Below, piece by piece: positions 10,272 through 19,860 of a stretch of 64,000 nt of DNA. The position numbers were made by a program, and so were the translations under genes. The stretch is from Rhodothermales bacterium (GTDB lineage: Bacteria; Bacteroidota; Rhodothermia; Rhodothermales; Bin80), in assembly GCA_958296045.1 (NCBI GenBank), contig CATQHT010000003.1, positions 1,685,246-1,749,245 on the forward strand, read 5' to 3'. Under the pieces are notes generated by a model. The model was not told the origin of the DNA. It made no database searches and was given only the letters and a program-made list of their open reading frames with translations. Numbering within the stretch: the stretch's first letter is position 1; the number at the start of each line of letters is the position of its first letter.

Positions 10272-12449
10272 ATGAGCAAGAGACCCTCTACTGGCCAGCA
10301 GTCCTATTCATCCAAGGCCAGCCTGCAAGGACAAGAAGCTGCGCCCTTGGCCGATGAAAGTAAGGCCTCGCGGTGGAGTCCGCTCGATGAACCCGTCAAC
10401 ATTGCTGGCCGCAGTATACTGGCCATGATTTATGTGGGCGCAGAGCCTCCAGCCATAGAGCCAGATGACGACTACATTCTCCATACCGGATTCGCTTCCA
10501 CGGTCGCGCCATGGATTGATCCGAGCCTCCCGGTGAGCAAGCCCAGCACGGAAGGATTCGGCGACATTCATTGCTATTACTCGCGCAACTACGCGCGCAT
10601 GGGCAAAGACCGGCGTGGATCCTACCTGGATTGGCTCGCGCAGGGGGCGACGGAATGGGCCGGGGGTAACACCAGTTTTTTCTTGAATTACTTCTACGGT
10701 CTCGAATATCGGTTCTTCGCGGATTCTACCGATGACGCAGAACGTAAACTGATCATATCCGAAGTCGAGCGTCTAGTAAATGACTGCGAGCATCATGCTC
10801 ACTGTGCGACGCCAATGGGCGGCTTCCTGCTTCGGGCCTATGCGGTGGTGCACCGCTTTGGAGACCGAAGCCCCATCCACCATGCAGGGATCCTATCGCC
10901 GCATACTAATCAGTTTGGGGTCTTGAAGCTCTCTGTCATGTGTGGCCTCGGACGCCGGGCTGCTAACGGGCAGGCATTGGATGCGGATTGGCTACTTGCA
11001 TGGATAGCGGCTTACAACGAACACCTCCTGAACGCATACTGCTGGGAGTACTTCCCAGAAAAGTCGGTAGCACTATTTCGTCTGCTGTTCGACGCCAAAT
11101 ACCCCGATGGTATTCGCTCAGGTAAAAAGAATAAACGGGGGAAGTACGAATTCATATATCCTGCGGCTTCAAAACTGTTCGTGTGCCGTGTGTGGGTGAT
11201 GCTGGGCAATATGCCCTGCACTGGAAATTCTCGAAAACTGCGTGATGCCGCTCTTGCCTTGCTGGAAGCCGTCTGCAAAGTAATGGACCCGTACAGGACG
11301 TTCATTGCCAGCCATCGTCACCTAACAGAATCGCTTGAAGCCCACCTGCTCCTGCCCAAGCCGTTGCGACCGCTTTATCCCTGTGAAGCATTCGCAGGTA
11401 TGACGCGGTGGCTGAAGACGATCGCTGACAAAGGCTTGGATCCTGGCGTAACCATGGAGGAGCTGGCAACCCGCGTGCTCGGACAGCATGCCAGGTATGC
11501 GACGAAGGAGGAGCTGGCAAGTCTCAGTGCGGCATTGCAACAGTTTGGACTCGGCATGGTGCCTGACCCCGCGTTTGCGCTTGGCACGATTCGTCTCCAT
11601 GAGTTGGTGATTGTTTTTCGCCTGGTGCAAGAACGTAGGCGGGTTTCGACCTTCAAGGTGCGCTACAAGCGAGCGTTAGTCGCGCTACATGCCGCCATGT
11701 ATGTGGCCACCCGTGCCGAACCAATGACACCCGTTGCGTGGGATGCGATCAACGCATTTATCAGGAAGATCACCCCAGGCCCCGGCGAACGGAAGCGGTT
11801 GCAATCCGATGCGGTCTGGTTAACCAGATTCCGCCCGACACAGATGGCACTGCATGCTGCTCTACGTAGTGGCGTAGACTATACGAAGAGACGTGCGCGT
11901 GAGGCTGTGTCGTCGCTTGCGGCGGCCACCGGCATCTCCAGCCGTGAGCACTTTCAGGCGCTGGTGACGATCTACAACTGCCTCGGGCTAGATCGCAACG
12001 ACGTCAGACAAGACCTGGTCACCCTTGTTGCTTCGAAGCGGAATGGTCAAGGTTCGCCAGGTGCAGCGCCAAGAAAGGTTGATGTCCGCCTAAATGCTGG
12101 CAGAGTAGCTATGGTCAAACGAGACACGAGTCAGGTTCGCAAAATGCTGGAGCCGATTCTTGCTGATAATGACGTTATCGAAGGTCCGCCCGAAGGTCCG
12201 CCCAGTGTCGTGAAGCTGGATGCGGTGCACTTGGCATTCCTGGAAGCATTTTTGACTAGGCGCCGGTGGGATGCCGCCGACGCCGAACGGTTGGCCCGGC
12301 AGCACCGACTAATGCTCGGCGGCGCAATCGAAATGATCAATGAATGGAGCGATGCCCGATTTGACGATCTACTGATCGAGGAGAATGACGCGCTTGAAGT
12401 GAACCCTGCGGTGGCACATCAGCTGCATGGTGAGGTAAAACTCGGGTGA
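10272..12449 (+). CDS. TerB_N / TerB / TerB_C domain protein, copy 2
   Basis: This 725-residue paralogue of the preceding gene is alignable along its whole length. It has the TerB_N opening (RWSPLDEPVNIAGRSILAMI), IDPSLPVSKPS, RGSYLDWLAQGA and LNYFYGLEYRFF. The middle region AHLLLPKPLRPLYPCEAF is almost identical to copy 1. The TerB_C end is RLNAGRVAMVKRDTSQ, then LDAVHLAFLEAFL and INEWSDARFDDLLIEEN. The copies differ most near the N-terminus and around copy-2 residues 285-330, so the duplication is not recent. The two proteins may form a heteromer or recognise different partners; this is inference. Confidence 0.85.
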   Translation: MSKRPSTGQQSYSSKASLQGQEAAPLADESKASRWSPLDEPVNIAGRSILAMIYVGAEPPAIEPDDDYILHTGFASTVAPWIDPSLPVSKPSTEGFGDIHCYYSRNYARMGKDRRGSYLDWLAQGATEWAGGNTSFFLNYFYGLEYRFFADSTDDAERKLIISEVERLVNDCEHHAHCATPMGGFLLRAYAVVHRFGDRSPIHHAGILSPHTNQFGVLKLSVMCGLGRRAANGQALDADWLLAWIAAYNEHLLNAYCWEYFPEKSVALFRLLFDAKYPDGIRSGKKNKRGKYEFIYPAASKLFVCRVWVMLGNMPCTGNSRKLRDAALALLEAVCKVMDPYRTFIASHRHLTESLEAHLLLPKPLRPLYPCEAFAGMTRWLKTIADKGLDPGVTMEELATRVLGQHARYATKEELASLSAALQQFGLGMVPDPAFALGTIRLHELVIVFRLVQERRRVSTFKVRYKRALVALHAAMYVATRAEPMTPVAWDAINAFIRKITPGPGERKRLQSDAVWLTRFRPTQMALHAALRSGVDYTKRRAREAVSSLAAATGISSREHFQALVTIYNCLGLDRNDVRQDLVTLVASKRNGQGSPGAAPRKVDVRLNAGRVAMVKRDTSQVRKMLEPILADNDVIEGPPEGPPSVVKLDAVHLAFLEAFLTRRRWDAADAERLARQHRLMLGGAIEMINEWSDARFDDLLIEENDALEVNPAVAHQLHGEVKLG

Positions 12450-12842
12450 ATGGCCTCTGCCGCTGCGTCCAGCCAGTATCGCTCCTCTTGGGCGGCGGCA
12501 ACGGCTCAGGTATGACCAGTACGGTTGCCACCTTTCGCAGCATCCGGTACCACAAGGCCATGGCGAAGAAGGTCGCCCCAGCTTAATGCGGTCGCCTGCG
12601 AGCAATCCAGTTTGAGCGATGGCGCGACCGCAAGCGCCATGCGGATGCAGCATAACTGCACAGAATCAGTATATCTCTCCCGGCGGTCAATGCACTTCGG
12701 AGCCGCTGGCACCAATGCCGCTCACGCTCGCGCATGACGCTGCGGTCCGCAATCAGCAGGGCGGCACTGGGCCGCCCACTACCTGTAAAGCATGCGTCAC
12801 CTTTGGGTGGCTGGTGTCCGAAGAACGTAACAGGGGCAAGTC
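12450..12842. other. Intergenic region
   Basis: These 393 bases before the HAD hydrolase gene contain no frame with a recognisable domain or sensible start. I see no RNA gene. The promoter of the HAD gene is presumably near the right end. Confidence 0.4.
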
Positions 12843-13724
12843 ATGACTATGTCTGCTAAGGACCTCTTCATCGCGGTCGACTCCGACGGCTGTGTATTTG
12901 ACACCATGGAAATCAAACACAAAGAGTGCTTCTGCCCCGCTGTTATCAAGCATTTTCGGCTGCAGCCGGTGAGCCGGTACGCGCGCGAGGCGTGGGAATT
13001 CGTCAACCTGTATTCGCGGCGCCGCGGCATGAACCGTTTTCCAGCACTGGTAGCAGTGCTGGACCTCTTACGCGTAAGGCCCGAAGTACTGGCGCGCGGT
13101 GCGAACATCGCTCCGCTGACCAAGCTCCGCACCTGGGTTAAGCAGACCCCCAAACTAGGGAATGTCACGTTGCATAAGGCCTCTTTGCAAGAGCCGGCGC
13201 TCAAACAGGTATGGGAGTGGAGCCGGGAGGTTAATGAGCGCGTGGAGGACATGGTCCAAGGCGTGCCGCCGTTCCCGGGGGTCCGCGTGACGCTGGAAAG
13301 GGCGGCGCAGCGCGCCAACATGATCGTCTCTTCCGGCACCCCCGTTCACGCGCTGCAGCGGGAATGGCAGGAGCACGGGCTGCGCCACCTAGTGCAGCGC
13401 ATCAGCGGCCAAGAGGATGGCCCCAAGACACATCACCTCAGAATGGCGGCCCAAGGCCGTTATGCGCCACACCGCATTCTCATGATAGGGGACGCATTTG
13501 GCGATCTACGAGCCGCGCAGAGCGTCGATGCATGCTTCTTTCCCGTCATCCCGGGCAGAGAAGCGGAATCGTGGGCAGAGCTTGCACGCGAGGGGTTGCA
13601 GCGATTTATGTCGGGCTGCTTCGTAGGTGCATACCAGAAGGCACGCATCAAGGAGCTGGAGGCGGCGCTGCCGGTCACACCCCCATGGGACAAAGGAGCA
13701 GAGCACAGCCCTCGGAAGGCGTGA
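12843..13724 (+). CDS. HAD-superfamily hydrolase
   Basis: This 293-residue enzyme has all four haloacid-dehalogenase motifs: VDSDGCVFDT (nucleophile Asp plus acid/base Asp), MIVSSGTP (motif II Ser/Thr), a lysine near GPKTHHLRMA, and MIGDAFGDLRAAQ (motif IV acidic pair). A helical cap lies between motifs I and II. It is probably a phosphatase of a small metabolite or sugar phosphate, but the substrate is unknown. Two ATGs six bases apart (12843, 12849) could both serve as start. Its stop codon directly abuts the stop codon of dtd on the other strand. Confidence 0.88.
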   Translation: MTMSAKDLFIAVDSDGCVFDTMEIKHKECFCPAVIKHFRLQPVSRYAREAWEFVNLYSRRRGMNRFPALVAVLDLLRVRPEVLARGANIAPLTKLRTWVKQTPKLGNVTLHKASLQEPALKQVWEWSREVNERVEDMVQGVPPFPGVRVTLERAAQRANMIVSSGTPVHALQREWQEHGLRHLVQRISGQEDGPKTHHLRMAAQGRYAPHRILMIGDAFGDLRAAQSVDACFFPVIPGREAESWAELAREGLQRFMSGCFVGAYQKARIKELEAALPVTPPWDKGAEHSPRKA

Positions 13725-14183
13725 TCAGTGGCGGGTTGGAGCAGGGCGCTCCAGCCAGATCGTCACCGGACCGTCGTTGCACAGCCGCACCTGCATCGCA
13801 GCGCCAAAGATGCCGCTCGGCACCGGCTGGCCCAGCTTAGTGGCAAGCTGCGCGACAAATGCGTCGTACAGCACTTCGGCTTTAGCAGGCGGCGCGGCAC
13901 GCGTAAAGGCTGGTCGGTGACCCTTGCGCGCATCGCCGTAAAGCGTGAATTGGGACACTACAAGCGCCTCACCGCCGGTGTCCATCACCGACCGGTTCAT
14001 ACGACCAACGTCGTCGGGGAAAATCCTCAGATGTGCGCACTTGCGCACCATCCAGTCCACCTCTTGGGGTGTGTCGTTCCGATGGACGGCCAACAGAATC
14101 AGCAGGCCAGGGCCAATCGCGCCAGAAACACGGCCTGCCACCGTGACAGACGCCTCGGCTACGCGCTGGACCAGAGCAATCAT
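13725..14183 (-). CDS. dtd: D-aminoacyl-tRNA deacylase
   Basis: This 152-residue DTD protein hydrolyses D-aminoacyl-tRNAs, and glycyl-tRNA(Ala), as a translation quality-control step in the cytoplasm. The family signatures are SQFTLYGD and the Gly-cisPro type motif in NDGPVTIW. The N-terminus [15 protein letters not shown] is diagnostic, and the length is close to typical DTD (about 145-150). Its ATG overlaps the TGA of rdgB in an ATGA arrangement, so the two are translationally coupled. Confidence 0.96.
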   Translation of the reverse strand: MIALVQRVAEASVTVAGRVSGAIGPGLLILLAVHRNDTPQEVDWMVRKCAHLRIFPDDVGRMNRSVMDTGGEALVVSQFTLYGDARKGHRPAFTRAAPPAKAEVLYDAFVAQLATKLGQPVPSGIFGAAMQVRLCNDGPVTIWLERPAPTRH

Positions 14184-14842
14184 CGAGCGCTAAGCCGTTC
14201 TTCGAGAAACGTCAAGCAGCGGCGCAAAGCCTGTCCGCGGTGACTGATGGCGTTCTTCTCTTTGCGACTCAGCTCCGCAAATGTGCGCGTATGCCTTGCG
14301 GGCACGAACAAGGCATCATATCCAAAGCCCTCGCTGCCTCGCTCGCGACGCGCGATGTGGCCCGCACAGGTGCCTTCGAAGGTGTGCACCTCCTGGCCGG
14401 TATCAAGCGCTATCACCGTCCTGAACACTGCAGACCGATCCGAAGTGTTCTCTAGGGCACGAAGAAGCTTGTGCCGGTTGTCAGCCGGTATGCAGCTAAG
14501 TCCCGCAAAGCGGGCCGAATGGACGCCCGGCGCACCCGCAAGTGCCGTCACCATCAGGCCCGTATCGTCGGCCAACGACCAGTGGCCCGTGAAAGTATAC
14601 AGCGCCTTGGCTTTCTTCAGCGCATTGCCCTTAAGTGTGGGTGCATCCTCCTCCACCTCTGGGGCGCCGGGCAAGCCCAGCGCGGATACCACCACCAGCG
14701 GTAACGGGGCCAGAAGGGCAGAAAGTTCGGCCACCTTGCCAGCATTGCGCGTAGCAAGCACCAACGTCCGTAACGGGTCGCATGCTGCGGAACCACCACT
14801 GCGCGCACGCGTATTCGGTGTGCTAAGTGCGGCAGCCATCAA
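14180..14842 (-). CDS. rdgB: XTP/dITP diphosphatase (RdgB/HAM1 family)
   Basis: This enzyme removes non-canonical purine nucleoside triphosphates (XTP, dITP, ITP) by hydrolysis to the monophosphate. The motifs are [14 protein letters not shown] (substrate-binding start), [10 protein letters not shown] (catalytic acidic residues), [23 protein letters not shown] and SHRGQAL. From ATG 14842 it has 220 residues, about 26 more than the usual 195. The extra N-terminus is not conserved, and the ATG lies only 18 bp from the divergent rpsU start. A TTG near 14764 is therefore a credible true start. It is coupled to dtd downstream. Confidence 0.95.
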   Translation of the reverse strand: MMAAALSTPNTRARSGGSAACDPLRTLVLATRNAGKVAELSALLAPLPLVVVSALGLPGAPEVEEDAPTLKGNALKKAKALYTFTGHWSLADDTGLMVTALAGAPGVHSARFAGLSCIPADNRHKLLRALENTSDRSAVFRTVIALDTGQEVHTFEGTCAGHIARRERGSEGFGYDALFVPARHTRTFAELSRKEKNAISHRGQALRRCLTFLEERLSAR

Positions 14843-14860
14843 TCAACAGGGACCAGCCTC

Positions 14861-15067
14861 TTGGGAAAGTACGTAGGCATCGGCGTCAGAGTGCGCAACA
14901 AGGAGAACATTGACCGGGCGCTCAAACGCTTCAAGCGCGCCGTCAATCGCAGTCGCGTGCTGCGCATGTACCGCGCGAATATGTCCTTCACCAAGCCGTC
15001 CGAAGAGCGGCGCATAGCGAATGAAAAAGCATTCCGCAACGCCCGCAAACACAATAGGCGATACTGA
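14861..15067 (+). CDS. rpsU: 30S ribosomal protein S21
   Basis: This 68-residue basic protein of the small ribosomal subunit helps initiation near the 16S rRNA 3' end. The sequence VGIGVRVRNKENIDRALKRF and the following basic helix are characteristic of S21. It appears to start at a TTG (14861); no ATG or GTG lies in frame close upstream. The promoter must lie inside or very close to the 5' end of the divergent rdgB. Weak Shine-Dalgarno sequences together with S21 fit Bacteroidota-type initiation, though this is only suggestive. Confidence 0.9.
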   Translation: MGKYVGIGVRVRNKENIDRALKRFKRAVNRSRVLRMYRANMSFTKPSEERRIANEKAFRNARKHNRRY

Positions 15068-15156
15068 CCAGACCGCCGCGCGGGCTTGCGTAAGCAGAGA
15101 CACGCAACAGGTCCGCGTCGTCGTAACTGCCGCATTGTCGCATAGAAGCGGGACTG

Positions 15157-18100
15157 CTACATCCATGTGGCGTCCTGCACCACTTGGTCCTGCTCAATCT
15201 TGTGCACCATCGCGCTACCCGTCGCTGGGCTCGCGCTAGGTGTCCTGCCCGCATACTCCAGTCGCGGGTGATCCGATCCGAACGTCGTGCGAAGCACACT
15301 TCTGAGATACGACTGGATATAAGTCCAGGCACCCATATTCGCAGGCTCCTCCTGCACCCAGACAAACTCACAGGAGGCGCTGTAACGGGCAAGCTCTCGC
15401 TGCAGGCTCTGCCAGGGGAACGGGTACAGCTGCTCAACACGTACCAGTGCAATACGTTCAGTCTTCTTCGGATCCTTCTGAATGGCCAACAGCAAGTCGT
15501 AATAGACCTTACCGCTGGTGATAAGGACGCGCGTAATCTTGGCGGGATCCTTCGGGCTCGGGATGACCGCCATAAACTTACCGCTGGTGATCTCTTCTGG
15601 CGAAGAAATCGCTTTCCCGTGCCGTAACAGGCTCTTGGGTGTCATCAGCACCAGCGGCTTCTTAACGTCACGCTTGACCTGGCGCCGTAGCACATGGAAA
15701 TAGTTGGCTGGCGTGCTCAGGTTGCAGACAATCATGTTGCCTTCAGCGCACAGCTGCAAAAAACGCTCTGGACGAGCAGATGAGTGCTCCGGCCCCTGAC
15801 CCTCATAGCCGTGCGGGAGCAGCACCACCAAGCTGCTGCACTGGCCCCACTTCTCTTCCGCTGCGCTCAGGTACTGGTCAAACACGATCTGCGCACCGTT
15901 AGAGAAATCCCCAAACTGCGCTTCCCACATCACCAAGGCATCCGCGTTGGCTACAGAATATCCGTACTCAAAAGCGCACACCGCATATTCGCTCAAGAGG
16001 CTGTCATAGATGAACAGCTTCTCCTGACTGTCGGTGATGTTGTTAAGCGGCACGTACTCCTCGCCCGTCTTCTGGTCATATATCACTGCATGGCGCTGAC
16101 TGAAGGTCGCGCGCCGAGAATCCTGCCCGCTTAACCGTACCGTGGTGCCCTCCACTAGCAGCGTGCCGAATGCGAGCGCTTCCGCAAACGCCCAGTCGAT
16201 GCGGCCTTCGGTGCGCATGCGCTGGTCGCGACGCTGAAACTGTGCCAAAAGCTTCCGATGGATAGCAAACCCGTCTGGAAACTCCACCAACGCGGTCAGC
16301 ACACGATCCACATCCTCTTGGCGGGGCCGCGTATCCACCAGCGGCGGCTCCTCGTACATGCCGCTGTGAAACCGCTCCAGAAGCTCCGCCTCCTCCTTTT
16401 GCTTAAGGTCGCTGGTGCGCTCAAACGCCTCCTGCAGCAAAGCCTGAAAGTCGTCCAGCAACGCTTCCGCCTCCTCTGGCGTCATGTCGCCGCGCCGAAG
16501 CAGCATCTCCGTGTACAGCTTCCTGGGTGACCGCTTCCTCTTGATCTGCTGATACAGCAGAGGATTCGTGTAGGTCGGCTCGTCGCCCTCGTTGTGCCCA
16601 TGCTGCCGGTAGCACAGCATATCGATCACAACGTCCTTGTTGAATACCTGTCGATAGTCCAGTGCCAGACGTGCCACACGCACGCACGCCTCTGGATAGT
16701 CCGCATTCACGTGGAAGATGGGCGCCTCGATAAGGCGCGCCACATCGGTGGCGTACGTGGAGCTGCGCGCCTCACTGGGACCGGTAGTAAAGCCGATCTG
16801 GTTGTTGATCACTATATGAATCGTACCACCGGTATGGTAGCCGCGCAGCTGACTGAAGTTGAGCGTCTCTGCCACCACGCCCTGACCCGCAAAGGCGGCG
16901 TCGCCATGGATAAGAAGCGGAATCACCGCGTCGTGGATGTCGCCGCCCGGCGCACGAGGGTCGTCCTGGGCAAGAAGGAGGTCCTGCTTAGCGCGCACCA
17001 TGCCCTCCACGATGGGGCTTACCGACTCCAGATGACTCGGGTTGGATGCCAACGCCAGATTAATGGTGGCACCGGTGCGACTCTTGTAGCGGCCTGTGGT
17101 ACCAAGGTGGTACTTAACATCACCGGAACCGTAGATGGTGTTCGGGCTGATGCTGCCCTCAAACTCCGTGAATATCGACTCGTAACTCTTGCCCATTATG
17201 TTGGCCAAGATGTTGAGCCGCCCGCGGTGCGCCATGCCAATCACCACTTCGTGGACCTCCTGATCCGCAGCGTCGCTGATGATGGCATCGAGCATGGGCA
17301 CCACGCTTTCGCCACCCTCTAGCGAAAAGCGCTTGTGGCCGATGTAGCGCGTATGCAAAAAACGCTCAAACGCTTCGGCAGCATTTAGCTTGTGCAGTAT
17401 CGCGCGCTTCTCCTCGAGCGACGTCTCATCCATGTTGCGCTGGGGCTCGATGCGCTCCTGCAGCCACCGCTTTTCTGTGGGTCGCGTGATATGCATAAAG
17501 GCTACGCCGATGCGCCGCGTGTATGTTTCTCGCAGGATCTGCAGTATTTCACGCAGCGGCAGCACGTCGCGGCCGCCTAGGCCGCCGGTAACAAACTCGC
17601 GGTCCAGATCCCACACCGTAAGTCCGTAGTGCGCTGGATCCAGGTCCTGATGATATTTCCATTCGTATCCCAGCGGGTTGGTGTCCGCCTGTAGGTGGCC
17701 GAGCACCCTGTATACGCGGATAAGCACCATGACGCGCGCCTGCTTGGCTACCATGTCCAGCTCACCAGAGGTGCCACCGTAGCGTCCGAGCTGCGGCGTG
17801 GAATCCGCAAGATGCGCATACGGCGGATACGGGATGCCCAGGTCCTTAAACACCTTGAGATAAAAGCCGTGGCGCCCCAGAAGGAGCTCCTCCACATACT
17901 TCAGAAAGGCGCCGCTTTCGGCTCCCTGGATGACTCGGTGATCGTAGGTGGACGTGATGGTCATCACCGGCGAGAGCCCCACCTTGCTGATGGCGTCGGG
18001 CGGGATGGCATAGTATTCTGCCGGATACCCGATCGATCCGACGCCGATGATGACGCCTTGCTGGAGCATAAGGCGCGGCACGCTCAGGCTCGTCCCGATC

Positions 18101-18858
18101 ATGCCAGGGTTGGTGATCGTTGCCGTGGTGCCACGGAAGTCTTCCACGCGGAGCTTGTTCGCACGTGTGCGGCGCACCAGCTCATTGTAGTTGGCCAACA
18201 GCGTGGCAAAGCTCATCGTTTCTGCCGCCTTTATGTTGGGCACCATGAGGGACCGTCGGCCGCGTCGTTCGACGTCTATGGCCAGGCCCAGGTTGATATG
18301 GCGGGGGTGCACATGCTGCGGGGTGCGGCCATCCCGCCAGAACGTGGAGTACATCACCGGATGCTCCTTCAGCGCTTGTACAAGCGCATACGCGATGATG
18401 TGCGTAAAGGACACCTTCACACCGCCCATGCCACGTTGATGCTCATTGATGAGCAGGCGGTTCTCGATGAGCAACTTAACCGACAGCGTGCGCATCGAGG
18501 TGGCTGTCGGCAGCGCTAGGCTCGCCTCCATGTTATCCACGATGCGCGCGGGTGCCCCTCGCAGGGTGGTCACCTTCGCATCGTCGAGCGCTGGTACCAA
18601 TGGCTTGGCGGGGTCGCGCACAAGCCGCTCCACGCCCGCCGGGGCTGCAGGCTCAGGGGCCGTCTGCGGCTGCGCGGGCTCAAAGTCCGCAAAGAAGTCG
18701 CGCCAGCTCTCACTGACGCTTGAGGGATCCTTGAGGTAGCGCGCATACAGCTCCTCTACGTATCCGCTGTTAAATCCGAGAGCGCTCACGGCCAGAGAGG
18801 TCTGGTGGGCTGGGATTATGGCAATGCCGCGACCTAGTCCAGGGCGCGGACAGAGCAA
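15157..18858 (-). CDS. kgd: Multifunctional 2-oxoglutarate dehydrogenase: E2 acyltransferase fused to E1
   Basis: This large TCA-cycle enzyme (about 1,233 residues) has the Kgd/OdhA layout. A short E1 N-terminal segment (VEELYARYLKDPSSVSESW) and an Ala/Pro-rich linker come first. A 2-oxoacid dehydrogenase acyltransferase domain follows (about residues 110-345) with the active-site histidine in TSTYDHRVIQG, and no lipoyl or peripheral-subunit domain. The thiamine-diphosphate E1 domains run from about 370 to the end (GMAHRGRLNIL, then VINNQIGFTTGP and YRQHGHNEGDEP). The lipoyl group would have to come from another E2. The start is uncertain: TTG 18858 is the longest option and GTG 18789 (SALGFNSGYVEELY) also fits the family. 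It is convergent with rpsU and follows the SDR gene closely. Confidence 0.95.
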   Translation of the reverse strand: MLCPRPGLGRGIAIIPAHQTSLAVSALGFNSGYVEELYARYLKDPSSVSESWRDFFADFEPAQPQTAPEPAAPAGVERLVRDPAKPLVPALDDAKVTTLRGAPARIVDNMEASLALPTATSMRTLSVKLLIENRLLINEHQRGMGGVKVSFTHIIAYALVQALKEHPVMYSTFWRDGRTPQHVHPRHINLGLAIDVERRGRRSLMVPNIKAAETMSFATLLANYNELVRRTRANKLRVEDFRGTTATITNPGMIGTSLSVPRLMLQQGVIIGVGSIGYPAEYYAIPPDAISKVGLSPVMTITSTYDHRVIQGAESGAFLKYVEELLLGRHGFYLKVFKDLGIPYPPYAHLADSTPQLGRYGGTSGELDMVAKQARVMVLIRVYRVLGHLQADTNPLGYEWKYHQDLDPAHYGLTVWDLDREFVTGGLGGRDVLPLREILQILRETYTRRIGVAFMHITRPTEKRWLQERIEPQRNMDETSLEEKRAILHKLNAAEAFERFLHTRYIGHKRFSLEGGESVVPMLDAIISDAADQEVHEVVIGMAHRGRLNILANIMGKSYESIFTEFEGSISPNTIYGSGDVKYHLGTTGRYKSRTGATINLALASNPSHLESVSPIVEGMVRAKQDLLLAQDDPRAPGGDIHDAVIPLLIHGDAAFAGQGVVAETLNFSQLRGYHTGGTIHIVINNQIGFTTGPSEARSSTYATDVARLIEAPIFHVNADYPEACVRVARLALDYRQVFNKDVVIDMLCYRQHGHNEGDEPTYTNPLLYQQIKRKRSPRKLYTEMLLRRGDMTPEEAEALLDDFQALLQEAFERTSDLKQKEEAELLERFHSGMYEEPPLVDTRPRQEDVDRVLTALVEFPDGFAIHRKLLAQFQRRDQRMRTEGRIDWAFAEALAFGTLLVEGTTVRLSGQDSRRATFSQRHAVIYDQKTGEEYVPLNNITDSQEKLFIYDSLLSEYAVCAFEYGYSVANADALVMWEAQFGDFSNGAQIVFDQYLSAAEEKWGQCSSLVVLLPHGYEGQGPEHSSARPERFLQLCAEGNMIVCNLSTPANYFHVLRRQVKRDVKKPLVLMTPKSLLRHGKAISSPEEITSGKFMAVIPSPKDPAKITRVLITSGKVYYDLLLAIQKDPKKTERIALVRVEQLYPFPWQSLQRELARYSASCEFVWVQEEPANMGAWTYIQSYLRSVLRTTFGSDHPRLEYAGRTPSASPATGSAMVHKIEQDQVVQDATWM

Positions 18859-18879
18859 GGCAATATACTTGGATTTCTT

Positions 18880-19860
18880 CTAGCCTAGCCAGCCTTCCTG
18901 CCGGTACCAGTCTATCGTGCTTTGGAGCCCTTCACGCAGGTCAGTCCGAGGCTGATACCCGAAGTCATGTGCGGCTTTGGTCGAAGAGCAACGCTTAGCG
19001 GCATAAAGCAGCTCCCGGCCTTTTTCCCTGTTGAACGGAGGATATCGCCCAAACAGCGCTCCAGCACCTTCGACTGCTGCGGCCATGGGGAGCACTAGGC
19101 TTCGCGGAACCGGCACCGTCATCGCGCGCCTGCCCAGCGCCGCGGTGGTGGCTTGTTTAAGCTTCTGCCAGGTGATTGGTTCGTCGTTGCCGATAAAGTA
19201 AGTCTCGCCTGCAGTGGCCTCAGACTCAGCGGCTTCGATCATGCCGCGCACTAGGTCATTGGCGTGCACGAGCGTCAGGCCCGAGTCGCCGCGCAGGATT
19301 GGGCAGAACCGCTGCTGCACCGCCTTGAAAAACGTGTAGATGTCCCGATCGCGTGGCCCGTATACCGAAGGCGGGCGCACCACGACCAGGGGCAGATGCG
19401 CATAGTAGTCCATCAGGGCGGCCTCCATGTCGGCCTTGCTTTGTCCGTACCGCGAGATGGGTTTAAGCGGCGTGGACTCGTCGGCGAAGCCGTCCGGTGC
19501 GGCTCCCACCGCTGCTAAGCTGCTGGTGACGAGCACTTTTTGCACGCCAGGGTTGACAGCCTTCACCGCATCCAGAAGATCCGTGGTGGCTTGTACGTTG
19601 CCCTCATGCAGGGCGGCTTCGGTCGGGGCACGCGTTAAGCCGCCCAGGTGGTAGATGTAGTCCGCGCCCCGGACCGCGTCTTCTATGAGGGTGCGGTCCG
19701 CCAGTGTGCCGCGTACGGCTATCACCGGCACGCCCTTGAGCCATTTGCGGCGCGTGCGTACGAGGCACCGCACCTCGGTGTAGCCGCGGGCGAGGAGGGC
19801 TTCTGCAAGATGGCTGCCGACGAAGCCGGTGCCGCCCGTGACAAAGCCAATTTTGCTCAT
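18880..19860 (-). CDS. NAD-dependent epimerase/dehydratase (extended SDR)
   Basis: This 326-residue extended short-chain dehydrogenase has the N-terminal nucleotide motif TGGTGFVGSHLAEAL. Its catalytic Ser and Tyr-x3-Lys are in VTSSLAAVG and SRYGQSKADME. VVVRPPSVYGPRDRD is typical of nucleotide-sugar epimerases, steroid dehydrogenase-like and dihydroflavonol reductase-like members. The substrate cannot be assigned. Its ATG overlaps the stop of the upstream RNA methyltransferase gene by 4 bp. The 2-oxoglutarate dehydrogenase gene begins about 20 bp downstream, so it may be part of an operon. Confidence 0.88.
   Translation of the reverse strand: MSKIGFVTGGTGFVGSHLAEALLARGYTEVRCLVRTRRKWLKGVPVIAVRGTLADRTLIEDAVRGADYIYHLGGLTRAPTEAALHEGNVQATTDLLDAVKAVNPGVQKVLVTSSLAAVGAAPDGFADESTPLKPISRYGQSKADMEAALMDYYAHLPLVVVRPPSVYGPRDRDIYTFFKAVQQRFCPILRGDSGLTLVHANDLVRGMIEAAESEATAGETYFIGNDEPITWQKLKQATTAALGRRAMTVPVPRSLVLPMAAAVEGAGALFGRYPPFNREKGRELLYAAKRCSSTKAAHDFGYQPRTDLREGLQSTIDWYRQEGWLG

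Noticed and set aside
13728-14243. 171-codon plus-strand frame over dtd
   Set aside because: Antisense shadow of the conserved dtd gene.
16594-18519. Long plus-strand frames opposite the 2-oxoglutarate dehydrogenase gene (242 and 274 codons)
   Set aside because: They are antisense shadows of a strongly conserved gene and have no family features.
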